Shown here piece by piece: positions 25,801 to 38,422 of a DNA stretch of 64,000 nt. Source of the stretch: Sphagnum compactum (Eukaryota > Bryophyta > Sphagnopsida > Sphagnales); the NCBI GenBank assembly GCA_965153455.1, contig OZ234497.1, positions 2,356,001-2,420,000 on the forward strand, in the 5' to 3' direction. Made by a program: the position numbers and the translations under genes. The notes beneath the pieces are model-generated. The model was given only the letters and a program-made list of their open reading frames with translations. It was not told the DNA's origin and searched no databases. How positions within the stretch are numbered: the first letter of the stretch is position 1; the number at the start of each line of letters is the position of its first letter.

Positions 25801-28800
25801 AACTTAAGTAGCTTAACTTAGTTTAATTAAGTTTAATTTTGTTTAATTTAACCTAAGTGGCTTAGTTTGGTTTAATTTAAGCTAGTTTTTACCAAGTTTC
25901 ATTTAATTGAAGCTAGTTACAAAAGACGTAATTGCAAATGGTAGTTATGACTATGATCATGGATATGACATGTGGGCAAACCCATTTTCGGGTGCTATCA
26001 TTAGGAACTACTTTAAAAAATGGTTAAACAATTAAAAGTGGTCAAATTATTTTTTTGGGCCCTTTTTTTTAATATTTTCACAACTATAATTTTTTATTTT
26101 TTTTCATGTTTATCCATTGCATGTTTTAATAAATAGGTTTGAAGTTCATTTTAAAATAAAATAAAAGCAAAAACTGTTAAATGATGGCCCCACTATCTAT
26201 GACTAGGCATGACTACATAGTCCAAACATCCTTGTGGTATATGTTAGAGGGTTATAATTTTAAGAAAATTTCATCTTTTTATATGTGATGTGTTTGTGTA
26301 AGATTAACTTACACATTGTACTTATTCATGTTTGGCAAATTTTGTTGAAATAATTAATTTTTTAACAAAAGGGGATTTGATAGCTTCAATTTGAATATTT
26401 TAAAATTTTGACAATAGTCAACGAATATGTTAACTTCACATATAAGTTTTAATATCTTGGTACCCCAATGGTTTGAATTATTGTCTATATTAAGTTGGTC
26501 TTGGGTTGAATTTGATGGAATTTCAAAAAATTACTATTTGTTTTTTTTTTTTTTTTTCAATTCACATTCTTTTAAATTAATTAGTGCCAAATGTGAGTCA
26601 TAGGTATGATAATTGGAGAAAGATAGATTGCTAAAAGGCACATTCATTTTTCTTATGTTCAAATGTTTAACATGATAATATTGCACATTAATTAAATAGG
26701 TAATAATCGAGCATTCTCCTATGAGAGGATGCAAATGGGAGATTGATGACCACTCATCACATCAAGGACTTTACAAATTTCAGATGTTTTAACTTTTCAA
26801 AAATATTTAATTGTTTATTTTGATTTTCAAAGACATCTTTAATAAGAATTTTGGTTTCCATTTCAATCATACAATTAATAAGCGTGTACATTAAAGATTT
26901 GAAATAATATTTCATGATCTATTAGTCCATTCACAAAATTTGTAGCACATTGCCCCCATAGTGTTGCACATGTTTGAAAGTCCCCCCTAAACCCTAAAAT
27001 GATCATATGACTTTTATATATACCTTTTTAATACAATATAAATCATTTATCATGATCCGGGTCGTCCCTCTTTACCTATTTTTTTAATTAAATAATGGCA
27101 TCAATAACCCTTGCAACAAATATTAGAGTAATTAGAACTCTTGCAATATGATGCACATAAATTGACATCGTATAGTGTGCAACTTAAACACATATTTGGC
27201 TTCATTCTAAACATCCAAAGTCTAGGTTATTTGGAACCCTACGATCTTGAGGGCCCCATGATTGTAAATTTTGCCACCTTAGATATTGTACATTTACATA
27301 ATGCGAATGCTAATATGCAATGCAAAACTTTGTTATTCAATTTGAACTAGTTTATTTTGTTAAATGGATGGGGGTATGTGCAAGAGGGTGGTAGGATTGG
27401 GGGGAGGGGGGGGGGGGGGGGTTGGTTTTTTTAAGGAATGGACAATGGACCTCATAAAATTTAGGAGGTTTAATCTTCTTATATTTTTACTTGGATTGAA
27501 CATCATAGATAAGTGCATGAACCAATCTACAAAAAAACCTTGTCTTGTGACTTGAAACTCTAAACCCTAAGGTTTAACAAAGTGATTAGTTAATGAACAC
27601 TAGAGCTTTGAGTGCTTAAGTGTTCACTCACCAACCACATATCCTATGACCCTACCCAAAAAAGACAAAAAAGAAAATTAGAAGTTTTGTATGGCCTTGA
27701 AGTGTGCACAAGGAGAGTGAAGGGAGAGATGAAATGTACAACCCTAATTTCCTTTCTTTAGAACAATCTTGTAATCACCCATGTGGCCTATACATGGAAA
27801 ATCTAGTAAATTTTTTCTTGCCTTTTTAAGTAGGATGTAGGTACTAGGAATAAATAGGTCCCACAAAATCCATCCACAAAATTCCAAAACCACTAAAAAT
27901 TCAATCAAAAAAAAATTCCATAATTATGCCTTTGTGTCATTCATTCCCCTACCATTAGGCTAGGCCACAAAGGGTGACCAACACAATTGGAAATAGAAAT
28001 AGAAAATACTTCCTAGCCAATGAGGTGAAGCAACATGTACCCAAGAGGGGGGGGGGGGGTGGTTTGAGATTCTTTTTGACTTGGTGTTAAACAAATGTAT
28101 TTCCATGTGGATGGGTAGGTATTATTTGGATCCAAATCTATTCTTCACATATATAAAATCTCCATTTTTTGGTGAATTGTTTTTTGGAAGAATTGACTCA
28201 TGAGTCATGATATGTAACTTGCTAGCAACTCACTCATGTAACTTAAAATCTCCAAATTGTAATCTTCCATGAGACTTAAAATCTCCCAATTGTAATCTTC
28301 CATGAGAAATAGGCTTATTGAGGAGGAGGAAAAACTAGAGTGCAAGAGTATAATTAGAATGAGGACAAAAAAACACACGGATCGAGAGAGGAGCATAATG
28401 CATTAGCTTTGTGTAAGGTTTTAGTTATGTGGAGGTTTTCGAGCCTTGGAGAGTTTCAAGGGAGGCAAAACCCATCACATTTGCAACAATTTGTCAACTA
28501 TGGATTCCTTGTTGCCAGTTTTTGTGGGCTTTTTGTCCTTTTTCACATGAAGAGATTCAAGACTCAAGTGAGCTCTCTCCTTGATCAACCTATTCTTGGA
28601 GGCAATTGAACAACCAAACTTTTTAGGGTTTCAATCAAGTCATTTTTTGTGTACCCTAAATTTTGTTGTTGTTGTTGGTCTTGCCTACAAAGGCAAAGAT
28701 ATTGTGTTTAGAATTCATTATAGAGTATAGTAGGTTAAGGGATTTTGGCCCCTAGTTAATAATAATAGGTTTATTTTTATAGGAGGATTTTTGAAAGATG

Positions 28801-29333
28801 ATATTTTGGCTTGTGTTGAAACTTGAGATTAGTTATAGAGTTATATTAATATCTTGAAGGGTTTTGGTTTCTTTTAGATGATTTTTTGAAGATTATATAT
28901 ATTTTTGCAAGTGAAAAATACCATAATGTATTTTTGCAACAAAGTTTTTTTTGTTTTTTTTTAAAACCTAATTGCACCTAAAATTTCTAGTGTATCTAGA
29001 GGGCACAATATCAAGTGGAATTTTTCCTTCACAAAAGGGGTAGATGTTTCCTTTGCCTCCCCTATTTTTTCATATATCACCTAGAGAAATTCTGAAAAAT
29101 AAAATAAAATCTGCCTGTGCTTTACATTTTGGGTAATGGAAAACCACCCAATGGAAAACCAGGAGGACCCACTGTCTAGTAACTTACCTATTTGCTTACT
29201 AGCTGTTGTAGCTGGGTGGAGGATTTGAACCCTAGACCACCTGGATCCCAGTTCTGGTATTTTAGGTCTTTTTTAGGGTTTTGCTGCTGTTTCGCGAGGA
29301 AGACGAAGAAGCTCGAGGGAGGGAGGGAGGAAG

Positions 29334-29377
29334 GGAGAGAGAGAGAGAGGGACGGACGGACGGAGGGACTGAATTGG
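29334..29377 (+). promoter_or_regulatory. GA/GGAC-rich 5' leader of SURF2
   Basis: A GA tract (29334-29350) followed by GGAC repeats directly precedes the SURF2 start at 29378. Comparable CT/GA tracts sit near the starts of the other loci here, so this is probably 5' UTR or core promoter sequence. No TATA box was identified. Confidence 0.4.
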
Positions 29378-31182
29378 ATGGAGGCAGAGAAGAAGGGCAG
29401 AATGCAGATCGGGATGGGGGAGGTGAAGTGGGAGGAGCTGGGAGAAGGAAGAGTGCGTTGCGTCGAAACGGGACACGAGATGCTTGAGTCGGAGAAGAAT
29501 TTTTACCTTTCCACTAAGAAATGTCGTCGGGCTCTGTTCGATATCGCTCTCTTGCAACGGAAGCCGCCTCTTCATCTCTTCCAACAGAGTCCCATCTCCA
29601 GGTTGTCAGCATTCTCTTGCTTCCTTCATTTCTTGTCAACTGTTTTTCAGATCCTCTTTCTAGGGTTTATGAGTTTGTTCTCACCGCCGCCTTTTTTTTC
29701 TTTTGGTCTGCTTGGATTTTTCGTCTAGGATGGGTTCTTGATTCTCCGTCTGTCTCTTTCTTCTCCTGATCTCTTACTCGTTGGGAGCTTTTTGTGCCGT
29801 CTACAAATTCCTTCAGGATGTAACAAGATTAGGGTTACTCGGTAGCTGCCTTTGTCAAGGAATCGGTTCTCAGGGTGAGTGGTTTTCTTGGGCTTTTGGA
29901 ATTTGCAGGGATAAGGTCATATGTGATTTGACTGGAGCAGTACTCAACAAACAGGAGGAGGCATTGTGGAAACACATGATGGGCAAGAAATTCCAACACA
30001 AGCTTGGTGAGCTTTTCTTTATGTTGATTCTTTTTTTCTTTTTCCCCCTGGTATGTTGTGCAACAGCTGAATCCTAATCCTGTTCACTTATGAAACAAGT
30101 AAGGGTTATGGTAAGGCAGTGAAATTTCCTCTGATCATAGGGTTAGATAGTGTTTGATCAATGCTCCTTCATGCAGCCTGCATTTATATCAGATCCTGCA
30201 AACATCTTATGTTCTTGTGTTCAAAAAGTCAAGTCTCTGTTTCTGGGGGCTCCACAGAAGAGAAAGAGGCTGAGAAGAAGGCAGCCAAGGACAAGACAAA
30301 TGGTGGACAGTCAGATCAGAGTGTAGCAGAGCAAGAATGTGAAAAGGCCACAAGTTTGCCGAGCAAAGGCATAAAATCTGAGGGTAAGAAAATGAAGAAG
30401 AAACAACAGGAGAAAGAAGTGAGGGAGTTGGATGTGGATGCCAACACACACTCCAACATGGAAATGAATAGGGAGGATTCTACATCTGAAGAAGATTTTT
30501 GGGTACCTCCAGTTGGTGATCGGTGGGATATGGATTCAGGAGGCCCTGATAGATGGACAAATACTGTGCCTGGAGCTCATAGACAGAAAAGCCTAGACAA
30601 CACGAGTGATTTTGAAATGGACCTAGGTATGCAAGTTAGCCATTCTCCTTTCAGTTGCCGAAATTACTCATATGTTCTTGTCAGAGAAAGAGAGTCCAAA
30701 TATTTTTGTGTATCATCTTTCATGTTTCACAAGTTGAGATCTCTTATGGAATTAGTCAAATGTACTGTTGTTTTGAGGTTCAAAGTGTCACTTCAGAACC
30801 AATGAAAACTTGACTTCAAGAATTTCCTCTTTGAGCTTTTTGTGTTTGTACATTGTGGTGCAGAAATAGGATCAGAGAAAGAGGGTAGAGAGCAATGTGG
30901 CAGTGAGGATGGAAATCCTGTTGATGTGTAAGTTCTGCATCAATATTCAAGTTTCATTCAATTCATTGACAAGTTTTGCCCTGTTGAATAATCTTGTTTT
31001 GTTCAGGTATTTGAAGGTTATGAAATGGTTCCCTGGTTTGGTTAAGGTCAGAGATTAAGCTGAATGAAGCTTCTAAATTTACTGTGTTGGTGGTTGTGAG
31101 GAGCAGGGTGAAGAGGACATCAAGGGCAGCAGGACGCAGTAGCTTTGCTGGCCAACAAAAGAAGAGGAAGGTCTTGGGTTGA
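29378..31182 (+). CDS. SURF2: Surfeit locus protein 2 (SURF2) homologue, 5 exons
   Basis: Exons 29378-29601, 29909-30006, 30258-30626, 30864-30927 and 31107-31182 join in phase to a 276-residue protein, close to the human length of about 256. Exon 1 carries GRVRCVETGHEML and the KPPLHLFQQSPISR block. Exon 2 carries CDLTGAVLNKQEEALWKHM. These are the two C-x(2)-TG family signatures. Exon 3 is a charged Lys/Glu linker ending in an acidic EEDFWVPP region. Exon 5 gives a basic tail (KRTSRAAGRSSFAG, KKRKVLG). The exon 4 donor overlaps an apparent stop (GTGTAAGT); splicing after GT at 30927 reaches the conserved tail, so I use that. The exon 3 acceptor at 30257 restores the family sequence KLEEKE; an in-phase alternative lies upstream after CAAG (near 30234). 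Cellular role is uncertain; the human protein has been linked to the nucleolus. Confidence 0.9.
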
Positions 31183-32790
31183 GACCTAAAACCTAGATTG
31201 GAACTCTTGACCACCTGACCAGGTATTTGGAGCCCAATAGGGCTTGTAGACCTTTTTGAGTTTGTCAACGATATAGTTTGATAGGTTTGCAGCAAGTATT
31301 AGACAACATGGTAAGCAGATTGTGAGGTTGTGGATCCCTAGAAAGGCATGCCTGTTAACTTCTTTGACAACCTTTGTGGATACTCAGTATTTCTAGCCAA
31401 TGTAGTAAACCAAAGCTAGGAGCCTCTTCGCCAGATTCAAGCACTAGCTAACCATCTCCTTCATCATGAATAGGCCAAGGAGTTGGACTCAGCCAAGAGT
31501 TTGACTCACCAAGTGTCTCATTATCACCTTCATCATGAATAGGAGTGACAAACGGGCATGCTTCCCAACTGACTTCATCAGCTCCCACTGACAGTTGGCA
31601 CAGAAAAGTGAAGAGTTGCTACTCTGCCAAATTTTGGGCAAACCATTGTACAAATATATTGCCTGCATACTCAGTTTCTGTAGCATTTCCAGAAACAACG
31701 GCATGAAGAGCACTCGAGACATAGATAATAAGAAAAAACAGTCAATTGTATCCTCATGTAGCTGCAACATGCTTTGTGAAAGCAAGCTTCTTCTTGTTCT
31801 AGCTTCTCCCTATACAAGTGAAGTAGAGAATCATATAAAACCACAGGTAATCAAACTCACTCCCAAATTCTGCTCGGAATGAGAAGAGAAAGATTTCAGA
31901 TGCACTATATCTATGAAATTGCAGAAAACATTCCAAAACAATGATTTTAAAGGTAATATGACAAAGATTGCACTCACAACCTAATCAGAGTTGCTCATGA
32001 AACTGTTAGAACTGTGAGCACCTTCATAACAAATGACTGCAGTAATGAGATGCCATGACTACACAATGACTTCATCAGCTCCAGACAGCGGAGTGTAGAT
32101 AAGTAAATAGATAACCCATGCTGTTGAAGCTCTGAAATATTCACAACCTTTCAAGCTGCATACATTTGGAGATCAGATTGCACACAGAATATCCCTTTTC
32201 AGCATTCATTGGGAAGACTCTTGAGAATATTTGGTGAGCTCATAAAGATGCATGTTGAAAACCGAGTAAGTCTCTAAATCTGAAGTTGACAGGAGTTTTA
32301 CTAACCTCAAGAAAAAGAATCCAACCGAATCAACAAAAGTTGAGCCCATATGGAGACAGCCAACAGTAAGTCCCAGCTCCCCATGAAGCAAATCCTGGAG
32401 CGCATTGAGCTTCCATGACCCCAATAGCAAGTGCTGCCATTGCTGCTGGTGCTGCTGGTGCTGCAAGGTTGAATCACCTGCAAATCACAGAGCATGAGAG
32501 GCACCAACCATGACATACAGTTCTGAACCTCTGCCATCTCCATTACCAATTTGCCAAGCTTCCTTGTGAATTCACTGTTTTGAACAATGAAATGTACATG
32601 TGATTCTATGTATTCTTCTCAGGAAGACAAACAAGACACCCATTTTGCAGCACCTGATGTGCCAGTGGGAAAGTACATATTTTCTGTTATTGATCACCAC
32701 AACCCATTACATCTCAGTGATAATAATCCACATTTATTGTCTGGCATGTATGTGTTGAAAACCAGATGGTCTCAGTGAGGCTGAAAAGTT
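31183..32790. other. Spacer between SURF2 and DNAI7
   Basis: It should include the SURF2 3' UTR. Minus-strand frames at 32206-32549 contain a His/Gln- or Ala/Pro-rich stretch from CAG/GCA repeats, but no family, signal or exon partner could be recognised. No RNA gene was seen. Confidence 0.5.
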
Positions 32791-32799
32791 TCTCATCCT

Positions 32800-33325
32800 C
32801 TCACATAAGAATCTGTCTGTGTTCAAATGGTTTGAGGAAGAATAAAATCTGTCATCAAAGGGCTTGATGAAGAAGAATCCAGGTGTTCAAATTGTTTGAG
32901 GAGGAATCTGTCATCAAATTGCTTGATGAAGAAGAATCTGTGTTCAAACAGCTTGAGGAAGAATCTGTCATTCTGTGTTCAAATGCTTTGAGGAAGAATT
33001 TGTCATTGAATGGCTTGATGAAGTAGAATCTGTGTTCAAATGGGTTGAGGAAGAGTCTATCATTAAAGGGTTTGATAAAAAATCTGTCTGTGCTCAAATG
33101 GTTTCGAGGAAGAATCTGTCATCATATGGCTTGATGGAGAATCTGTGGTTTGAGGAAGAATCTGTGATCATGTGGCTTGATGGAGAATCTGTCGTTTGAA
33201 GAAGAATCTGTGATCATGTGGCTTGATCGAGAATCTGTGTTCAAATGTTTCAGGAAGAATTGGGCATCATATGGCTTGATGAAGAATCTGCCTGTGTTCA
33301 AATGGCTGGTTTGAGGAAGAATCTA
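32800..33325. repeat. Degenerate minisatellite (GAGGAAGAATCTGT / GGCTTGATGAAGAATCTG)
   Basis: About 500 bp alternate variants of TTTGAGGAAGAATCTGTC and TGGCTTGATGAAGAATCTG, with units of about 30-65 bp and much decay. It ends about 290 bp upstream of the DNAI7 start codon. Partial open frames in it are by-products of the repeat. Confidence 0.85.
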
Positions 33326-33499
33326 GCACTCCTACTAGTCACAATGGCCGGCATTTTCTCCTCTGCAGAAATGGAACTGTGTGTTCGGCTATTGGGAAGA
33401 AGGAATCGTAACGAGAATACCTAACGACCACATACAGCAGCAGAGCTCTCCTGTCCTCCATTCTCGTCATCAGCTCTCACCTTCTCTTCTCTTCAATCT

Positions 33500-33612
33500 T
33501 TGCTGCTGTTGTTGTTGTTGTTGTTGTTGTGGGTACCACTGAATCTCTCTCTCTCTCTCGCTCATCATTCGGTTTTGAGCGGCAGCTGAATGAGATCTGT
33601 GTTCTGTTGCAA
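33500..33612 (+). promoter_or_regulatory. 5' leader of DNAI7 with (TTG)n and (CT)n tracts
   Basis: A TTG array (about 33505-33530) and a CT tract (33544-33559) lie directly upstream of the DNAI7 ATG at 33613. The CT tract resembles the pyrimidine-rich patches near plant transcription starts. No TATA box was assigned. Confidence 0.4.
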
Positions 33613-36600
33613 ATGGCGAAGACGGTAAGCAAGAAGGAGAGGAAAGCCAAGAAAGTGCAAGAGAAAGCACAATTCGCTGAAATCGATCGCAGACTTGAGC
33701 AAGGTAAAAGATTCCTTTTCTGTATGAAATGTCTCTTGCTGCAATCGTCGCATTGGGTGGGTTGAATCCTCGGTGTCTGCAGCAGCAAACTATTAAGGAA
33801 ACCCATCTTTCTTTCTCAAGGATTGAAGAAGCTCTGGAGAGAAGAGGGACAGGCAGGCAGGCAGGCGCTCAAAGACGTTGTTGTTGTTGTTGCAGAAAGG
33901 CGGCAAACAGAGGCTGCAGAGGTGGCTCGGTTGAAGCTGGAAGCAAAGCTTGCCTATGAAGCGGAGCAAGCATGGCTCAAGGCAGAAGAAGAGCGCCTGG
34001 CCGAGGAATCACAAAGCATGCGCTCTTTTCTAGAATGGCGGAACACCACTTTGGCCAAGCTTGAAGCTGAAGCCCTCGCTGTAACTGATGTATCTCCTCG
34101 ATCTCTGTCACATTCAGCTCTTTGTAAATCTGTAGACTCCTTGAAGATGTGCAGATTGTTGAAGAAATGCCATGGATTCTTTCTTCCTGCAAGAAGAGAC
34201 TGAGGAGGAAAAGAAGAACTTAGATCAATCTAGAGCTTCAAAAACCAATGTTATTGAGGATGTATGTATGTTGCAAATGAGCCATGGAATTCTCTCTGTG
34301 ACATGACATAATTGTGTGGGTGGGGGGAGGGAGCTGCTGCTGCTGCTGCTGGAAAGCACAGTGGGCCCAATTTCTAGATACGTCAGGGCTACCGCATCCT
34401 TCAAGAGAGGGCGATGTTCACATCTTTTTTGATACCATTAGCTCTACCTTTGACAAAAGCTTCAACTCTCTACTGCAGACTCTCCTTAACATCCACCAGG
34501 CAAGAGTTTTCAAGTCTCAACTTTGTTGTATTCTTCTTTTTCTGTCCTTCAATCTTCTTGTACACACAACAAAAAACACTCTGGACCTGCTGGCTTCATT
34601 CCCATGTAGAGAGAGATAGAAATCCTAGGGCCTGTGAGGACAGTGCACTAGTACTGGCAAAAGATGCTGCCATTGACCTGAAATTGTCTCCAACTCCTTG
34701 TGCAGGTGACTGCTGCAGCAGAAGAGCTTGCATTGGGGGAAGATCAGAAAGGAAATGTGAAGTTAGCTGCCAAGTAAATACACACCACTTACACTGCATG
34801 AAATCTCCATCTTACATACGAATTGCACTGTGAATTGTGAAGATCGCTCTACATTTACTTAGATTAAGCAATTTCACAATTTGTTGGGTGGTGGCAGTGA
34901 AGGCTTGTTGTCAGGTTCTCTTGACTTGCATCATTTATGTGAAGGGAGTTGGGTGTCCATGGGGTTGCCACTTCTGCTCAAATTTCATCTGGAACAGTTA
35001 GAATGAAGATCAAGTCTCATCAGAGATGGGGATATAGTTATACCCAATCCTGCAATGACATAGTAGTAGGACCTGCAGAACTAGAAGATTGTTGAATGGT
35101 GAACACCTGGTTTCTTTGGTCTTATGTATTTCTTCCATTCTTAGAGAACTACAGCAGCTGAGGTGTATTGAGGTGATTTAGAGCTCAAGAAAGAGTAGTG
35201 GGAGAAAGGCAAATGTATGAATGTGGGTGGGGCTGGACTGTTGGAGGGCATGTTATAGATACAGAGGGTATATGCAAACACTGGAGCAGCTGGCCAGTGT
35301 TCGCCTGGACTGGACCACCAACTACCTCCTCCAAGTAAATGATCATTTCAATGGTGTTTTCAATAGTGTTTTCCTGTTTCTGATTGTGCATTTCACATGT
35401 GAATTGCTTGTGTATTTCTTTCTGGAAACAAGTGAACAATTTGGAAGCAACTTCTTGCAATTGATGGTTAATACTAGCACCGAGTAAATTGGTAAGCACA
35501 AGGATGATAGGTTGTATGTTGGATGTAATTTGTAGTAATAGGTTTGTGTTGCGTGGCAGCAATCATATGGAGTCTGGGCTGACAAAGGGAAGAACATAGA
35601 GTGTGGGAAAATTGGGAGCTGGAAGCTTGCTCTCTGGGTAAATCATGGCAAGAACCCACGATTTCGTGTCCTGGAACTACCCGAAATCTCTGTTGTCTTG
35701 AATCTTCCAAAGCAGTTTGCATTGGCCAACGTTGCCATTCGCTTGTTACAGAAGACAGCCAATCCTCTAACTCGATCTCGGAACACGTATATGTCCTTGG
35801 TGAGGCTTCTCCAGCTTCTCCTCAGCATGAGCTTTTTACCTGTGGACATTTTGACTGTTAACTAGTATGAAGAGATTATGTTGGGCTCTAAGTCTTTGTG
35901 GTGCTGTTCTTTTGAGAGGTACACCTGCATGCACTACCTCAATGTGTAAGATTGTTATGTAAGGTCATGAAACAGAATCATGGAGAAGGTGAGGCTCAGT
36001 CTTGTGCTGACACTTACAGGCTGACATCTGTGAGTGGTCTGTCACATGCAGGGTGGAGTCTTTGTCATTGATGTGCTAGCTTTGCCAATACAGACAAAAG
36101 TTGTGAAGATTTGGACCCTTGATTTTAGTAATGCATCAGTCCTCATCCCATCAAATACTCATTCTCTTGCAGGCAATGAGAGACAGTTTCAGTTTTTTGC
36201 TTGAAAGGAGCAAGACCCAAGCTGTGTTGTCTTTTGTCACAGATTTGGCAAAAGAAGGAAAAGTAAGGAATCTGGGATACCCAATTCCTGTTGTCGGACA
36301 GTCTACTGCTACCGCTGGACAACAAGCGAATGTGCTTCCCATTGGTGTTGAGATGTATATTCCTACCTTCATCATCCACTGGAATCCCAGTCCAGAGATT
36401 GGATGGTGGGATGCGGTACCTAGCTCTCACAGACCACATGTTTGTATATATATCATGCATGTGGTCTGAGAGCACCACTTCTTCCTTAAGGAGTGCTGAT
36501 GTCCAGAGTGACAGGGGGGAAGGACAGGGAAGAATAGGGAGATAATTTTTGTTCATAAAAAGCTTGCCATAGACGGATATGAGTCAGAACAGACCAAACT

Positions 36601-38422
36601 CGGGATGTGTGTTTGACTCACAATTGCACAACCACTGCGCAACCAGGAGGAGCAATGTTGGCAAACCACTGGCATCACAGACATTGTACGTAATGGGCAC
36701 ACTCATAAGCTGACATTTACGACCATTCATGCCAAGCCACTTGCAATCATTCAAGTACTTTTGCTCCATCCCATTTTCCAAAGCAATGTGCTACTTGTTC
36801 TCTTTCGTACATGAAAACACAAGCATGACAAATGAGGATGTTGATAAGACAGTCACAGGAATCACATCTGTCTCCTGCAATGTTGTTTTAAATAAAACTG
36901 AAAGCCAGAGTTGTGGTAGAAGAGTGAGTGTTAATAATTCTTCTCTTCTGTTGAAGTCAGTATTGTTGGGGTATTATGCATAGAGCCGAGTGCGGCAACT
37001 TCCATATAAAGCATGGACCATCTCTCCCACATCCAGCTGTACTGCACTGCTCACTCTGCACACACCAGTGCTTGACATCTCACTCGACATCGGTGAGGGA
37101 TGGTGCAAGTTGCTGCAACCTGTGATAAGAGAATTGAAGGGCATTCAGGCACAGCAGCTGCCCCCTAGAGTCCTCCTTCAGGTTTGTGGGTCCTCCATGT
37201 GATGATCCTGTAGTTCATGTGCTAAGAATCTTGTTAAGGACCCACTTTGATCTGACTGTTTTCTTCACTTGCATGATATTTGATGAGGTATTCATGCACT
37301 AAAAATGGACCATGACTATCTCATTCTGCAGCATTTGTCTCAATGTGGCCTCAGTTTACTACCAGAAGATGATGACGCACCATTTGTTGCAGCTTCCATC
37401 AAGGTAAGACTATGTTGTTGCATCACATTATTGATCATCACATCTATGTACATGTCAAGTCTCAGGAATGTTGGTAGCTATCTCTCCACTCCCTTCAGTT
37501 GCCAATTCATGACAGTGAAACTGTTGTGTACCTGTTGTACACCTGGACTTATTGAGATGCCAAAGATTAAAACAAACCACACTTGTGCAAAATGGAGCAT
37601 ATGATCTGCATATGTAAATCCATGATCTGAAATCTTTGGATTTCACTGACAAGTTGGAAATGTGGGATCTATGTTGGGTTACAAAGGAAATGGCATTTGA
37701 GAAATTTGTATGTGGAGATCTGGCCTTGACAGTGCCTGCCTTCAGACTAGCCAGCAGTGATTTCAATAAGATACAGGGTAGTGGTGTGTGTGTTGCCCGA
37801 CTTCAAGAGATCCCCGAGGCTCTGTGGCCTCCATCTCTGGAGAAAGTGAGCATCCCCATTTGAACACCTCATATTTTGTTTTGGTTTAAACACTTATCTG
37901 TAGGGAGTGTTTGAGGTCAGGGATGGGTAAAATGAGTGGCTGTTGCATGTTGCGATGCCAGAGCAAAGTGGTGAAGACAATGATCTACAAGCCCAAGGGA
38001 GTCACACTGCTGGATTACTCTGACAAGCTCAAGGACTACCCTGAGCGCCTCTCCACACTAATTGCAGAGAAGCTTGCCACTGTAATATCAACCCATGTTT
38101 TTTTTTACTCCAGTGGTCCCACATCAGTGTCACATTTGAAAAGTTGTAAACACTACTGAATTTCATATCAGATGTGCATTTCAACCACTATGTATCACAG
38201 AGTATTTGAGGATTTAGGATGTAAGGTGCACAGAAGAGATAGTTGTGCACTAACTCAGACAGGGGGCTTACTTTGTTGCAGTACCATGCGAGTGTGCTAG
38301 TAAGTCTGCAGGGTGTATGTTCAGAGGAGTCTCAGAACAAGATGGATGTTGGCAATGTTGCCTTCACTGAATGTGTGAAGGATATTGCTTATGCTCTGCG
38401 ATTGTTCAGTTTCGGCCCATGA
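33613..38422 (+). CDS. DNAI7: Axonemal dynein intermediate chain 7 homologue (DNAI7/CASC1), 15 exons
   Basis: Exons: 33613-33703, 33896-34080, 34199-34261, 34362-34499, 34706-34773, 35265-35334, 35560-35799, 36052-36127, 36243-36415, 36647-36754, 36984-37181, 37332-37403, 37654-37845, 37962-38081, 38282-38422. They close to 644 residues (human about 716). Family marks: Lys/Glu/Arg coiled coil (1-90), W..FLDTSG, WVNHGKNPRFRVLELPE (exon 7), GGVFVIDVLALP...KIWTL (exon 8), GVEMYIP..IIHWNPSPE (exon 9), LTFTTIHAKPLAIIQ (exon 10), LPYKAWTISP (exon 11) and a C-terminal CVKDIAYALRLFSFGP. DNAI7 is an axonemal dynein-associated factor, so here it should serve flagellated sperm. Intron 4 looks GC-AG (CAG|GCAAG). 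The exon 2 start is uncertain: an in-phase acceptor near 33818 would add a segment. Exon 14 is modelled from 37962 because homologous sequence at 37904-37961 is broken. Exons 1-3 are least certain. Confidence 0.87.
37904..37961 (+). pseudogene. Broken 5' part of DNAI7 exon 14
   Basis: Behind a good acceptor (CTTATCTGTAG, ending 37903) the frame continuous with exon 13 reads GVFEVRDG, TAA stop (37928-37930), then NEWLLHVAMPE. This matches the family region between the second half and the C-terminus. After the GAG codon at about 37955-37957 the family frame resumes only after a 1-nt shift. A second acceptor (GATGCCAG, ending 37961) lies exactly in phase and would skip both lesions. Whether this is real decay, an allele or assembly error cannot be told here. 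Confidence 0.6.

Larger units (their letters stand above)
19800..29190. other. Long AT-rich, gene-poor spacer
   Basis: No exon set, RNA gene or coding transposon could be supported in about 9.4 kb. Open frames are short, without splice-compatible neighbours, and low in complexity. The stretch contains C-rich runs near 20997-21020 and 24160-24178, G14 at 23091-23104, G16 at 27406-27421 and G13 at 28047-28059. It also has a (CCTAC)-like array at 22200-22610, a 32-bp duplication at 22751-22817 and TTTAAT/TTAAG-rich sequence near 25740-25920. Confidence 0.6.

Noticed and set aside
29216-29250. tRNA-like GGATTTGAACCC motif near SURF2, and GAGTTCGAATCTC in ABCB exon 1
   Set aside because: No cloverleaf arms or anticodon loop could be drawn around either. 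The second lies in coding sequence.
33819-33895. Coding segment WREEGQAGRQALKDVVVVV in DNAI7 exon 2
   Set aside because: It is in phase but derives from GGCA and TTG repeats. Skipping it via the acceptor at 33895 joins LEQ to ERRQTEAAEVARLK, a better coiled coil. Left as an alternative.
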